A DNA stretch of 64,000 nucleotides from Asterias amurensis (Eukaryota; Echinodermata; Asteroidea; Forcipulatida; Asteriidae), in the NCBI RefSeq assembly GCF_032118995.1, contig NC_092650.1, positions 18,533,501 to 18,597,500 on the forward strand, read 5' to 3'. Of the stretch, positions 12,123 to 25,417 are shown piece by piece. Under the pieces are notes generated by a model. That model worked only from the letters and a program-made list of their open reading frames with translations. It was not told the DNA's origin and ran no database searches. Each line of letters opens with the position of its first letter. The stretch's first letter is position 1. The position numbers were made by a program, and so were the translations under genes.

Positions 12123-12922
12123 TAAAGGCACTGTGTGCACGTTTGGTAATTACTCAAAATATATATAGGTTTTCTCGGTCAAGTTCGGCAAATGAGCAGT
12201 CAATTTCACTAATTGTATGCGTTCGAATTAAAGCTGTTTTGCCTCTCCATTTCTTACTGCGTTTCATATTCAGAATTCGGCCATTCAATTTCGTTTTGGG
12301 TCGAGTCAAATTCCTTTAGCACTCTGTTCAATTTAGCGTAGCGTCATTCTTTTTCGTGACACACACGCCCCAAGAAGCGTCTGCGAATTTGAATGCTGCT
12401 TTGATGAATTGTTAAATTGAATGACTGTTTTGTTAATTCGAATGACGCAACACTACATTTGACTAATCCCAAAACGAAATCGAATAGCAAACTTTGAGTA
12501 GCATTCGATTTTGCGCGAAATAGAATAGCTTGGTGGTTAAATTGGCTGCTCATTTTCCGAAATTGACCGAGAAAACCTATATTAGCATAAACAAATATCT
12601 TGGTATTGAGTAACGGAGAGCTGTTGTGAGTGTATAAAACATTGTAAGACACGACTCCCTCTGAAGTAACGTAGTTTTTGAGAAAGAGGTAATTTCTCAT
12701 CAAACTAATAAAAGACTTCTGGCCAGAAGCCTTATATTCCTATCTGACTCCATAAAATTTGTACAACAAGGATATTTTTTCTTTCATCATTTTCTTTCAA
12801 TTTCAACTACCAATTGAGCCCGAGTTTTCACAGGCTTGTTATTTTATGCATATGTTGGGATACACCAAGTGAGAAGACTGGTCTTCGACAATAACCAAAC
12901 GTGTTCAGTTCCTTTGGCAATC
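12123..12922. mobile_element. MITE family A copy split by a nested element
   Basis: The left part (AAAGGCACTGTGTGCACGTT, then GGTAATTACTCAAAATA) stops at about 12,170. The family A sequence resumes at about 12,582 with TTAGCATAAAC and runs to ACAATAACCAAACGTGTTCA near 12,915. Removing the insert restores the normal family A order. Confidence 0.8.
12171..12581. mobile_element. Nested foldback element inside a MITE A
   Basis: Terminal inverted repeats of about 40 bp: the left starts AGGTTTTCTCGGTCAAGTTC and the right ends GAAATTGACCGAGAAAACCT. Further inverted pairs lie inward (ATTTCGTTTTGGG near 12,290 and CCCAAAACGAAAT near 12,468), so most of the 410 bp can fold. ATAT flanks both sides, a possible target duplication. 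Confidence 0.8.
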
Positions 12923-13611
12923 TCTTATTTAGAATCGCTTTCTTACTGGAAAAAAACATTTTTTTGTATGGATAAGTCACATGTTTTGGTGACTGGTTCA
13001 ATCATTTATGTGGCTTCGGGTGTAATGTTTTCCTTCCCTTTTACTTACTCAAATGTATTTGTTTGTATAAATTATACCACTAACTTAATGGAGACTATAA
13101 ATTGTATCATTTCCTATGCATGCTCACATTGTGTCCAAATCTCCCTTGCCTCCACCAGAATGTAGCTGTATTGTTTCCTTTTTAATTTTGTGTCCACAAT
13201 TTTTTGTTCACCCTTCTTAATGCTGTTTTCCCAGTTCCTGTTTGTCTGTTTAACTCAAGTAGAATTGTTAATTGTATTTAACAAAATAAGCTTGCACATA
13301 TATTTTTGATGTAATTTTATTTCAAATGCCATTATTGTCTGTGACTTTTTATTTGGTGCTGTATTTTTATATATTGAATTGAATTGTATAGATGTCGTGT
13401 ATCGATGTCTCATTGTAGTATTTGCAAGCCTGTATCTATACCGTTTTTACGAGTACTTGCGAAAAAGAGAACCGAATTGCATAAAGTTATGGACATAATA
13501 ATATTCGAAGAATTTTTGGTGAAATGTTGGCTATCTATCGTTTATAATTGTAGCTGGACATTTTGTATATGACTGGGTGGGTGGGGTTGTGGGATGGAGG
13601 TGTGCTCCTCA
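12923..13611. other. AT-rich spacer, no gene seen
   Basis: T-rich on the plus strand, with a TTGAATTGAATTG stretch near 13,375 that could be an old retroelement tail. No supported gene. Confidence 0.4.
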
Positions 13612-14002
13612 TTGAAGGCAGTGGACACTATTGGTAATTACTCAAAATAATTATTAGCATAAAACCTTTCTTGGTGACGAGTAATGGGGAGAGGTTGATG
13701 GATATGAAACATTGTGCGAAACGGCTCCCTCTGAAGTGCCATAGTTTTCGAGAAAGAAATAATTTTCCACGAATTTGATTTCGAGACCTCAGATTTAGAA
13801 CTTTGGGTCTCGAAATCAACCATTATAAACGCACATAACTTCGTGTGACAAGGGTGTTTTTTTATGTCATTATTATCTCGCAAGTTCGCTGACCGACTGA
13901 GCTCAAATTTTCACAGGTTCGTTATTTTATGCATATTCTGAGATACACCAACTGTGCAGGCTAGTCTTTTACAATTACCAATAGTGTCCACTGCCTTTAA
14001 GT
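13612..14002. mobile_element. MITE family A copy, full length
   Basis: Starts AAGGCAGTGGACACTATTGG and ends CCAATAGTGTCCACTGCCTT. Internal CGAGACCTCAGATTTAGAAC then TTTGGGTCTCG hairpin. About 390 bp and very close in sequence to the 10,697 copy. Confidence 0.9.
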
Positions 14003-15024
14003 AATTACTTGTGTGAAATTTTGTTTCAACAAAATAACATTGTAATGATTTTAATGAATAAAACAAACACTGACTGATATGGCGTTGAAAGAGTGTGATT
14101 TATTTATTATTTTACTTAAAGAAATCATTGTAAGAGGGGAATTGGGGTCCGATTAGTGTGTAGAGTGGCGAGTTCAAGTGCGACTGTCCAGAATAGCAGA
14201 AGCAGAAATAAGCTAAAGAAGTGCACCACTTAGGTCAATATGAGTTGAACGTGGTTTCAGTGACTGAAATTCTACCGTTCATTTTAAACAACGATGACGT
14301 CATAATAGGCTACAGCCAGTGCAGTGCCATAGTGGTGATACGTGTAAGAGTGGTCTAAAAATGAATTGAAACTTGGAACTCTACACGTAATGAACTTGGC
14401 ACAATTGAATGACGTCATACTTTCATGACGACATTATTAGGCATCACATGCCATTAATTATCTTTCAATAGTATAGGGCCCTATTTGAAAAAATAAAACT
14501 CTTGAACCACAAACTGGAATTTAACAATCTAAAAACTATCATCGGATTTGAAGAATCTTCATATAATAAACTAATAATACACAGAACCAAATTGTTCCTG
14601 ATATTATGGTTCAAACCGAAAGTTGAATCGAAAATCGTGAACTTTTAATCATGAGACTAGACATAAACCACGAGGGAAACACCTGGTTTCTGTGATGTCA
14701 CACAAAAATCAAAAATGTTTGTTTCTTTGTTTGATTTTTAACTATTTGTTATTTATTGATACCCAATTTATTTCTCATCTTATTAAATTTGTATTTTTGT
14801 TTTATTGTTTTGCTATTGATTATTTTGGGAGGGGTGGAATCTCCGTATCCTGCCTCCACTTTTTAAATCGTTATGAAAGAAATTGGTAATTTTACTCAAG
14901 TGAGATATTCCTAAGTGGTAAGAGTACGGTCCAGGCTCAAACCGGGGTCCAGCGGTGAACAGGGGCACCTGAAACCACTGACTCAGCAACCTGGCTCTGG
15001 CTGCCATGCCCTTATTAAAGAACA
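14003..15024. other. Spacer, no gene seen
   Basis: AT-rich sequence without supported open frames or clear repeats. Confidence 0.45.
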
Positions 15025-15205
15025 CTAGGCGAAACCACGGCTTCGGCTTTGGATTTGGCTTCAGGCTCCGTCCTCTCGTCTACTGATGGCCTCATGAGCG
15101 GATGCGCAAAAGCACACGCAAAAATAATTGTCAAACAACCGCGGGGCCAAGCTAGCCCGAGCCGAATGTAGCCGAAGCCGTGGTTTCGAAAAGGGCCTCC
15201 AATGC
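15025..15205. mobile_element. Inverted-repeat element family E
   Basis: Left end GAAACCACGGCTTCGGCTTT; right end AGCCGAAGCCGTGGTTTCGA. It has the same ends as the 4,152 and 33,625 copies. No coding capacity. Confidence 0.85.
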
Positions 15206-17000
15206 ATATGCCCCCTCGGCTAGTTAAGTTAGACGCATGGTTAGGCCAAAGATGAAGGGAAAACTCAAATAAAGGACTTCGTAGACCAACAAGGGTCAGC
15301 ATGGGCCACAAGAGGTCACATGAGGTCGCAGCTACCATCCAGTTGAGGCATATAACCAACACGACGTATGAAGCTCAACCGCGGATGGTTGTGATTAAAA
15401 TACGCATGCGCAAGTTGTGATTAGTCTCTTGCAGTCGTAATGTTGTGTTTATTTTTGAGCCAATACTATTTTCTGTATTAAACCATCTTAAGTTCAACCC
15501 CGTCATATTTTGTAACGTAACTGCTTTGGGTAAACTGTCTACTGGTTGGATCATGAATGGAGGTTTTCTTACCCTGTTGTTCGCACTATTTCCCAAATAA
15601 ACAGTGTGATTTGCATATTCATGAATATGCATTTAGGCAGAAGTTCAACCCAGTGTTTTGCATCTCAACTTGTTAACACGGGAGGGCGCCAAAAAGCTCT
15701 AAAAGGTGCTCATAGATTCATAGCCGCAACCAATGCTTGTGCTAATTAAACTCAAAAGTTATTTTAAAAACTATTTTAAGTATCTGAACCTCTTGAAAAC
15801 CAATCAAATATATTTTCGTACAACTAATAAAACATCTGATTTCTTTTCAATTTTTGGCAGGTCAGCTTTTCGGAATTTTTGCTAATTAGGCCATACCCCG
15901 GAAAAAAAACACAGACAAATAATGTGTTTTTTTCCTAAACCGCTGCAAGTATGATCACTTTTTCACTTCCCAAGCCAAATAGGACCAACCTCAAAGCCTA
16001 CATTTATCACATATCCTCAAAAGCTGAAGCACATAGCACCCAGGTTGTGATAAATAATGTTATAGGCCCCTAGCGACACAATTAATTGCATGACCCCAAA
16101 ACAATATTATTAAACAGAATTTGAGGGCATGGAATGATAACCCTGTTTTGCGCATGACTTTTGGCCTATAGTGGCACCCTGACAACTAATGGGGCTTATT
16201 CTTCTCTCGTCACCTCTTGGCTATTGTGAAAATATATTCCATCAAAGATAATTGAGCTAAAACAGAACACGAACAAGCATAAACAATTATACAAATTCCC
16301 CCTTTTTAAAAACCTTTTTCTTTTCAGAAGAAAGCAACAATAATAAGCCCAAATACTGTGAACAGAAACCGAGACACAAAGTCATTTATTAATGTTTGGT
16401 CCGTTCCGGCCACGCCCTTCTAATTGTGTTCTTTTTAGATCTAAATAATTTGTTTTAGTGTTCGGGCGCGAGCAATTTCAAAATATACCAATACTTTTTA
16501 GCACTGACAATTAATTACGTAGGGGCTTTGAAAAGACAGGAGAATACGGGAACACAAAGTTATAATATAATAGATGTTAAATTTGCATCGGGGATAAAGT
16601 TATAATAATTACCAGGAATATCACTACCGAGTAAGCATTAATCGTCATAATTATTACGAACCGGTATATCTCATTTACGAAAAACTGCTATGATATATAC
16701 CAATTCATGATAGTTGTATTAGGGGGGCTATAGTTCAAATGAAATGTAAGTCATTATTGTGACTTTTACACAAATTAAAAATGACACGGCATGAATTAAA
16801 CTTAACTTTACTGGCTAACTTAAATCCATAAATAAATTGAGTTTATATCAATATTGGTTTGAAAATTTGTGACTAGTGGAAACTTTTGAAAAGTTGTCAG
16901 TGAAGCAATTTCATTGAAACCACGCAACTATTTACCGTGACATTGACATTCTTACCGATCCATAATAATCTTGACAGTAAGGAATGTATCGTGTATGTTG
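15206..17000. other. Spacer, no gene seen
   Basis: AT-rich, with short open frames only. A palindromic CATATTCATGAATATG lies near 15,613. Nothing else is recognised. Confidence 0.45.
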
Positions 17001-17004
17001 AATA

Positions 17005-17520
17005 TCTTCAATCTATCTTAAGTTTCTGTTGTATTTGTTGGTATAATTCACTCTCCCAGGCAAATTGTAAGAAACTCCAGCGCATCCCCAAAAAGGCCAG
17101 CAGGATTATTGGAGCAGACACTATAAGAGCATGCAAGAAATCATGGAAGATTACATTATGACTCAGTTTAATAAGATTTAACCATGATTTTTTTTAGAAC
17201 CACTCAGGCAGGGTCCGACAACTATGTCTCAAGACCAACAGTTTTAAGAACTCTTTAAAAACAGTTTTCTACCTAGCGCAGTATTAACCTTTGTAACAAT
17301 AGTTGATCGAGATAACGTGGTGCATTTTAAAATTTGTTGATTATTGTGTATTTTATGATCTGTATTATCCCCCTTTCTATTACTTTAATTTTATAAATAT
17401 ATTCTTGTTGTCTATTGTTTTTATGCTTCTCCTTGAATTAGATTCTCCTTATAGGCCCAACACAGGGAAAACAAATTTCATGCTGTTACCATGACAATAA
17501 ATATTTTGAATCTTTGAATA
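17005..17520 (+). mobile_element. LINE (non-LTR retrotransposon) 3'-end relic
   Basis: Translation around 17,030-17,115 gives ICWYNSLSQANCKKLQRI, then PKKASRIIG. This is the pattern seen near the C-terminus of many LINE reverse transcriptases (CWYGxLS..N...LQRI...ASKIIG). A degraded frame follows with stops, including a KTNSFKNS-like piece near 17,235. The tail is T-rich and ends in CAATAAATATTTTGAATCTT, then TGAATATC (17,492-17,520), like a simple LINE tail. Only the terminal part is present, typical 5' truncation. Confidence 0.65.
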
Positions 17521-19103
17521 TCAAGTTGTCTTCCAATGCAGAAAAGCGTTAAAGTTACAGGCCTTTTACGGTTCGAATGGTTTTAGGCTTTCCTCTCTTG
17601 TTTGTCATAACAGAAGTTGCATTTTCCAATGAAAAAGGAACCAAAATCTAATAATAAACACAAACATACATGCGCATAAACGCAGCAACATGTTCTTCAA
17701 TAATTTTGATCAAGATTTTTTTCACAACCATGGATGAAGGAAAATACAATATTTCCTGCCTCCATGTTACATTTATGCGGAGTTCCTTTACCCTTCCAAA
17801 TATCAGTCAACTTAGTGCTGTATATAACAAACAAAAGTACACTGAACATGGAGATCCATTGGTTGACAATTTGCATCGAAAAATTTCATTAAAAACTTTG
17901 ATGTAACAAACTGTCTCCCTTCCTCCACCGTTGACAATAACTTTTGCCTCAAAAACTTAACTCTAGAATGTGAATGAAATGAAGATTCACACACAAAGTT
18001 GAAAATAAATCAGAGGAAGCTATTATTGCATTTGGTGCGTCTATTCGCACAATCTTTATTTCTTTAATGATAGGCAAATACCGTATTATTCCATTGTTGT
18101 TTATAAAAAACATTGTTAATTTGCAGTTGGAAATACGTTGTACAAAAGGTTAAAATGATGCAAAGAAACAATCCCTCTTCAAAGTTGTGGTTGCAGCCAT
18201 TTTAACTATTATTTATGTAATGTTGAAATTTGATTATAACGAGGATTACAAAACCATACTATTATATTGCTGAAATATCTTTGATGACGAGTTGTTTTAT
18301 TTGTTAAAAGAAGTTTAAAAAAAGTAAAAGTGGTACCAATCTCCCTAGACGCATTTTTTTCCACCAAAGGTTATTTCAACAATTCAAAGTACATACATAC
18401 ATCATAAAAGTATGGAACTTTAATCTAAACATGAGAATAAAATGTATGCATTTGTACAATTCGTTTTTACAACAATACATAGCAGTACAACATTGTCCAT
18501 GTCCAACTTGTATAATCAAGAAGAAATTGCACATTATTTTAATGTATAAAGGTTCATGTAAATGATACTACAGAAACTGCTTTAAAAACAACCAAGCTTC
18601 TTTAACTGTTCCCTTTTTCCAGAAATAGAAACGATAATACCACACAAAATTGTCTTGAGCCATTAATGAAAGCTGAACTTTGATGCGTTGGAAGGATGAA
18701 ATCATCTGCTCTACAACTTGGCCTTCTATCTTGAACATCCATCTGTTTGTATCAGAAGGAACAGGCCAATAAAAGAATACAAAAAGGAAATACATACTTA
18801 GTTGAATTTAATAAAATCATGTAGAAATTATGAAATGAGTGGCTGTGGCAAATATTTGTTTTGTTTCAAGGCAGGGTAACACACAAGTACATGTCAGAAG
18901 ACTACACATTCATTTCTCATGTGTTTATTTTGAATAAAGACAAAAACAACTGTTAGAAAATTATTGTTGGTATGACAAAGCTTCCTTCGGCTTACATTGT
19001 CTGTAAACTTGCCTCAAAGTTTATAGTTGTAATTCTCTTTTTAAGCTATTTTATGCTATAAACCTACATTTTTATGAATGTATGTATTCAGGTTTTTAAT
19101 GGA
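17521..19103. other. AT-rich spacer before the minisatellite
   Basis: No supported gene, repeat or RNA is visible. Confidence 0.45.
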
Positions 19104-21022
19104 ATTGTGTAGTTCCCTTTGCATTGTGTATGGTTGTGTAGTTTCCCATTGACTTGTGTATGGTTGTGTAGTTTCCATTTGACTTGTGTATGGTTGTGTA
19201 GTTTCCCGTTGACTTGTGGCTGGTTGTGTAGTTTCCTATTGACATGTGTATGGTTGTGTAGTTTCCCATTGACTTGTGTATGGTTGTGTAGTTTCCCATT
19301 GACTTGTGTATGGTTGTGTAGTTTCCCATTGACTTGTGTATGGTTGTGTAGTTTCCCATTGACTTGTGTATGGTTGTGAAGTGTCCCATTGACTTGTGTA
19401 TGGTTGTGTAGTTTCCCATTGACTTGTGTATGGTTGTGTAGTTTCCCGTTGACTTGTGTATGGTTGTGTAGTTTCCCGTTGACTTGTGTATGGTTGTGTA
19501 GTTTCCCATTGACTTGTGTATGGTTGTGTAGTTTCCCATTGCATTGTGTATGGTTGTGTAGTTTCCTATTGACTTGTGTATGGTTGTGTAGTTTCCCATT
19601 GACATATGTATGGTTGTGTAGTTTCCCATTGACTTGTGTATGGTTGTGTAGTTTCCCATTGACTTGTGTATGGTTGTGTAGTTTCCGATTGACTTGTGTA
19701 TGGTTGTGTAGTTTCCCGTTGACTTGTGTATGGTTGTGTAGTTTCCCATTGACTTGTGTATGGTTGTGTAGTTTCCCATTGACTTGTGTATGGTTGTGTA
19801 GTTTCCCATTGACTTGTGTATGGTTGTGTAGTTTCCCATTGAGTTGTGTATGGTTGTGTAGTTTCCCATTGACTTGTGTATGGCTGTGTAGTTTCCCATT
19901 GACTTGTGTATGGTTGTGTAGTTTCCCATTGACTTGTGTATGGTTGTGTAGTTTCCCATTGACTTGTGTATGGTTGTGTAGTTTCCCATTGACTTGTGTA
20001 TGGTTGTGTAGTTTCCCATTGACCTGTGTATGGTTGTGTAGTTTCCCATTGAGTTGTGTACGGTTGTGTAATTTCCCACTGACTTGTGTATGGTTGTGTA
20101 GTTCCCAATGAGTTGTGTACGGTTGTGTAGTTTCCCATTGACTTGTGTACGGTTGTGTAGTTTCCCATTGAGTTGTGTACGGTTGTGTAGTTTCCCATTG
20201 AGTTGTGTATGGTTGTGTAGTTTCCCATTGACTTGCGTATGGTTGTAAAGTGTCCTACTGACTTGTGTCTGGTTGTGTAGTTTCCCATTAACTTGTGTAT
20301 GGTTGTGTAGTTTCCCATTGCATTGTGTATGGTTGTGTAGTTTCCTATTGACTTGTGTATGGTTGTGTAGTTTCCCATTGAGTTGTGTATGGTTGTGTAG
20401 TTTCCCATTGACTCGTGTATTGTTGTGTAGTTTCCCATTGACTTGTGTATGGTTGTGTAGTTTCCCATTGACTTGTGTATGGTTGTGTAGTTCCCATTGA
20501 CTTGTGTATGGTTGTGTAGTTTCCCATTGACTTGTGTATGGTTGTGTAGTTTTGCCATTGACTTGTGTATGGTTGTGTAGTTTCCCATATACTTGTGTAT
20601 GGTTGTGTAGTTTCCCATTGACTTGTGTATGGTTGTGTAGTTTCCCATTGACTTGGGTATGGTTGTGTAGTTTCCCGTTAACTTGTGTATGGTTGTGTAG
20701 TTTCCCATTGCATTGTGTATGGTTGTGTAGTTTCCTATTTACTTGTGTATGGTTTTGTATTTTCCCATTGACTTGTGTATGGTTGTGTAGTTTCCCATTG
20801 ACTTGTGTATGGTTGTGTAGTTCCCATTGAGTTGTGTACAGTTGTGTAATTTCCCATTGACTTGTGTATGGTTGTGTAGTTTCCCATTGACTTGTGTATG
20901 GTTGTGTAGTTTCCCATTGAGTTGTGTACGGTTGTGTAGTTTCCCATTGAGTTGTGTATGGTTGTGTAGTTTCCCATTGACTTGTGTATGGTTGTGTAGT
21001 TTCCCATTGACTTGTGTATGGT

Positions 21023-22335
21023 TGTGTAGATTCCGATTGACTTGTGTATGGTTGTGTAGTTTCCCATTGACTTGTATAGGGTTGTGTAGTTTCCCATTGA
21101 CTTGTGTATGATTGTGTAGTTTCCCATTGACTTGTGTATGGTTGTGTAGTTTCCCATTGACTTGTGTATGGTTGTGTAGTTTCCCATTGACTTGTGTATG
21201 GTTGTGTAGTTTCCCATTGACTTTTGTATGATTGTGTAGTTTCCCATTGACTTGTGTATGGTTGTGTAGTTTCCCATTGACTTGTGTATGGTTGTGTAGT
21301 TTCCCATTGACTTGTATATGGTTGTGTAGTTTCCCATTGACTTGTGTATGGTTGTGTAGTTTCCCATTGACTTGTGTATAGTTGTGTAGTTTTTCCATTG
21401 ACTTGTGTATGGTTGTGTAGTTTCCAATTGCCTTGTGTATGGTTGTGTAATTTCGCATTGACTTGTGTATGGTTGTGTAGTTTCCCATTGACTTGTGTAT
21501 GGTTGTGTAGTTTCCCATTGACTTGTGTATGGTTGTGTAGTTTTCCATTGACTTGTGTATGGTTGTGTAGTTCCCATTGACTTGTGTACGGTTGTGTAAT
21601 TTCCCATTGACTTGTGTATGGTTGTGTAGTTTCCCATTGAGTGGTGTACGGTTTTGTAGTTTCCCATTGAGTTGTGTATGGTTGTGTAGTTTCCCATTGA
21701 GTTGCGTACGGTTGTGTAATAAATTTGAGTTGGAAACTTACCATAATTTTATAATAATAACATGGTTGTGTAGTTTCCCTTTGACTTGTGTATGGTTGTA
21801 TAGTTTCCCATTGACTTGTGTATGGTTGTGTAGTTCTCATTGAGTTGTGTACGGTTGTGTAATTTCCTATTGACTTGTGTATGGTTATGTAGTTTCCCAT
21901 TGACTTGTGTATGATTGTGTAGTTTCCCATTGAGTTGTGTACGGCTGTGTAGTTTCCCATTGAGTTGTGTATGGTTGTGTAGTTTCCCATTGACTTGTGT
22001 ATGGTTGTGTAGTTTCCCATTGACTTGTGTATGGTTGTGTAGTTTTCCATTGACTTGTGTATGGTTGTGTAGTTTCCCATTGACTTGTGTATGGTTGTGT
22101 ACTTTCCCATTGACTTGTGTATGGTTGTGTAGTTTCCCATTGACTTGTGTATGGTTGTGTAGTTCCCATTTTGTAGTTTCCCATTGAGTTGTGTATGGTT
22201 CTGTAGTTTCCCATTGACTTGTGTATGGTTGTAAAGTGTCCTACTGACTTGTGTATGGTTGTGTAGTTTCCCATTGACTTGTGTATGGTTGTGTAGTTTC
22301 CCGTTAACTTGTGTATGGTTGTCTAGTTTCCCATT
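21023..22335. repeat. Higher-order duplication inside the minisatellite, copy 1
   Basis: This stretch matches 24,105-25,417 at a constant offset of 3,082 bp, including rare variants: GATTCCGATTGACTTG, CTTGTATAGGG, TTTTTCCATTG, GCCTTGTGTATGG, TTTCGCATTG, the flank-derived spacer, and the GTTCCCATTTTGTAG deletion. Confidence 0.85.
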
Positions 22336-24104
22336 GCATTGTGTAAGGTTGTGTAGTTTCCTATTGACTTGTGTATGGTTGTGTAGTTTCCCATTGACTT
22401 GTGTATGGTTGTGTAGTTTCCCATTGACTTGTGTATGGTTGTGTAGTTTCCCATTGACTTGTGTATGGTTGTGTAGTTTCCCATTGACTTGTGTATGGTT
22501 GTGTAGTTTCCTATTGACTTGTGTATGGTTGTGTAGTTTCCCATTGACTTGTGTATGGTTGTGTAGTTTTCCATTGACTTGTGTATAGTTGTGTAGTTCC
22601 CATTGACTTGTGTACGGTTGTGTAATTTCCCATTGACTTGTGTATGGTTGTGTAGTTTCCCATTGAGTGGTGTACGGTTTTGTAGTTTCCCATTGACTTG
22701 TGTATGGTTGTGTGGTTTCCCATTGAGTTGCGTACGGTTGTGTAATAAATTTGAGTTGGAAACTTACCATAATTTTATAGTAATAACATGGTTGTGTAGT
22801 TTCCCTTTGACTTGTGTATGGTTGTATAGTTTCCCATTGACTTGTGTATGGTTGTGTAGTTCCCATTGAGTTGTGTACGGTAGTGTAGTTTCCCATTGAC
22901 TTGTGTATGGTTGTGTAGATTCCCATTGACTTGTGTATGGTTGTGTAGTTTTCCATTGACTTGTGTATGGTTGTGTAGTTTCCCATTGACTTGTGTATGG
23001 TTGTGTAGTTTCCCATTGACTTGTGTATGGTTGTGTATTTTCCCATTGACTTGTGTATGGTTGTGTAGTTTCCCATTGACTTGTGTATGGTTGTGTAGTT
23101 CCCATTGAGTTGTGTACAGTTGTGTAATTTCCCATTGACTTGTGTATGGTTGTGTAGTTTCCCATTGACTTGTGTATGGTTGTGTAGTTTCCCATTGAGT
23201 TGTGTACGGTTGTGTAGTTTCCCATTGTGTTGTGTATGGTTGTCTAGTTTCCCATTGACTTGTGTATGGTTGTGTAGTTTCCCATTGATTTGTGTATGGT
23301 TGTGTAGTTTCCCATTGACTTGTGTATGGTTGTGTAGTTTCCCATTGACCTGTGTATGGTTGTGTAGTTTCCCATTGACTTGTGTATGGTTGTGTAGTTT
23401 CCCATTGACTTGTGTATGGTTGTGTAGTTTCCCATTGACTTGTGTATGATTGTGTAGTTTCCCATTGATTTGTGTATGGTTGTGTAGTTTCCCATTGAGT
23501 TGTGTATAGTTGTGTAGATTCCCATTGAGTTGTGTATGGTTGTGTAGTTTCCCAATGACTTGTGTATGGTTTTGTAGTTTCCCATTGAGTTGTGTATGGT
23601 TGTGTAGTTTCCCATTGACTTGTGTATGGTTGTGTAGTTTCCCATTAACTTGTGTATGGTTGTGTAGTTTCCCATTGACTTGTGTATGGTTGTGTAGTTT
23701 CCCATTGACTTGTGTACGGTTGTGTAGTTTCCCATTGACTTGTGTATGGTTGTGTAGTTTCCCATTGAGTTGTGTATGGTTGTGTAGTTTCCCATTGTTT
23801 CCCATGTGTAGTTTCCCATTGACTTGTGTATGGTTGTGTAGTTTCCCATTGATTTGTGTATGGTTTTGTAGTTTCCCATTGACTTGTGTATGGTTGTGTA
23901 GTTACCCATTGACTTGTGTATGGTTGTAAAGTGTCCTACTGACTTGTGTATGGTTGTGTAGTTTCCGATTGACTTGGGTATGGTTGTGTAGTTTCCCGTT
24001 AACTTGTGTATGGTTGTGTAGTTTCCCATTGCATTGTGTATGGTTGTGTAGTTTCCCAATGACTTGTGTATGGTTTTGTAGTTTCCCATTGAGTTGTGTA
24101 TGGT

Positions 24105-25417
24105 TGTGTAGATTCCGATTGACTTGTGTATGGTTGTGTAGTTTCCCATTGACTTGTATAGGGTTGTGTAGTTTCCCATTGACTTGTGTATGATTGTGTA
24201 GTTTCCCATTGACTTGTGTATGGTTGTGTAGTTTCCCATTGACTTGTGTATGGTTGTGTAGTTTCCCATTGACTTGTGTATGGTTGTGTAGTTTCCCATT
24301 GACTTTTGTATGATTGTGTAGTTTCCCATTGACTTGTGTATGGTTGTGTAGTTTCCCATTGACTTGTGTATGGTTGTGTAGTTTCCCATTGACTTGTATA
24401 TGGTTGTGTAGTTTCCCATTGACTTGTGTATGGTTGTGTAGTTTCCCATTGACTTGTGTATAGTTGTGTAGTTTTTCCATTGACTTGTGTATGGTTGTGT
24501 AGTTTCCAATTGCCTTGTGTATGGTTGTGTAATTTCGCATTGACTTGTGTATGGTTGTGTAGTTTCCCATTGACTTGTGTATGGTTGTGTAGTTTCCCAT
24601 TGACTTGTGTATGGTTGTGTAGTTTTCCATTGACTTGTGTATGGTTGTGTAGTTCCCATTGACTTGTGTACGGTTGTGTAATTTCCCATTGACTTGTGTA
24701 TGGTTGTGTAGTTTCCCATTGAGTGGTGTACGGTTTTGTAGTTTCCCATTGAGTTGTGTATGGTTGTGTAGTTTCCCACTGAGTTGCGTACGGTTGTGTA
24801 ATAAATTTGAGTTGGAAACTTACCATAATTTTATAATAATAACATGGTTGTGTAGTTTCCCTTTGACTTGTGTATGGTTGTATAGTTTCCCATTGACTTG
24901 TGTATGGTTGTGTAGTTCTCATTGAGTTGTGTACGGTTGTGTAGTTTCCTATTGACTTCTGTATGGTTATGTAGTTTCCCATTGACTTGTGTATGATTGT
25001 GTAGTTTCCCATTGAGTTGTGTACGGCTGTGTAGTTTCCCATTGAGTTGTGTATGGTTGTGTAGTTTCCCATTGACTTGTGTATGGTTGTGTAGTTTCCC
25101 ATTGACTTGTGTATGGTTGTGTAGTTTTCCATTGACTTGTGTATGGTTGTGTAGTTTCCCATTGACTTGTGTATGGTTGTGTAGTTTCCCATTGACTTGT
25201 GTATGGTTGTGTAGTTTCCCATTGACTTGTGTATGGTTGTGTAGTTCCCATTTTGTAGTTTCCCATTGAGTTGTGCATGGTTCTGTAGTTTCCCATTGAC
25301 TTGTGTATGGTTGTAAAGTGTCCTACTGACTTGTGTATGGTTGTGTAGTTTCCCATTGACTTGTGTATGGTTGTGTAGTTTCCCGTTAACTTGTGTATGG
25401 TTGTCTAGTTTCCCATT
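24105..25417. repeat. Higher-order duplication inside the minisatellite, copy 2
   Basis: Partner of 21,023-22,335 with offset 3,082 bp. It differs by only a few substitutions (for example CCCACTGAG for CCCATTGAG before the spacer, ACTTCTGTATGG for ACTTGTGTATGG), so the duplication is recent compared with unit-to-unit divergence. Confidence 0.85.
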
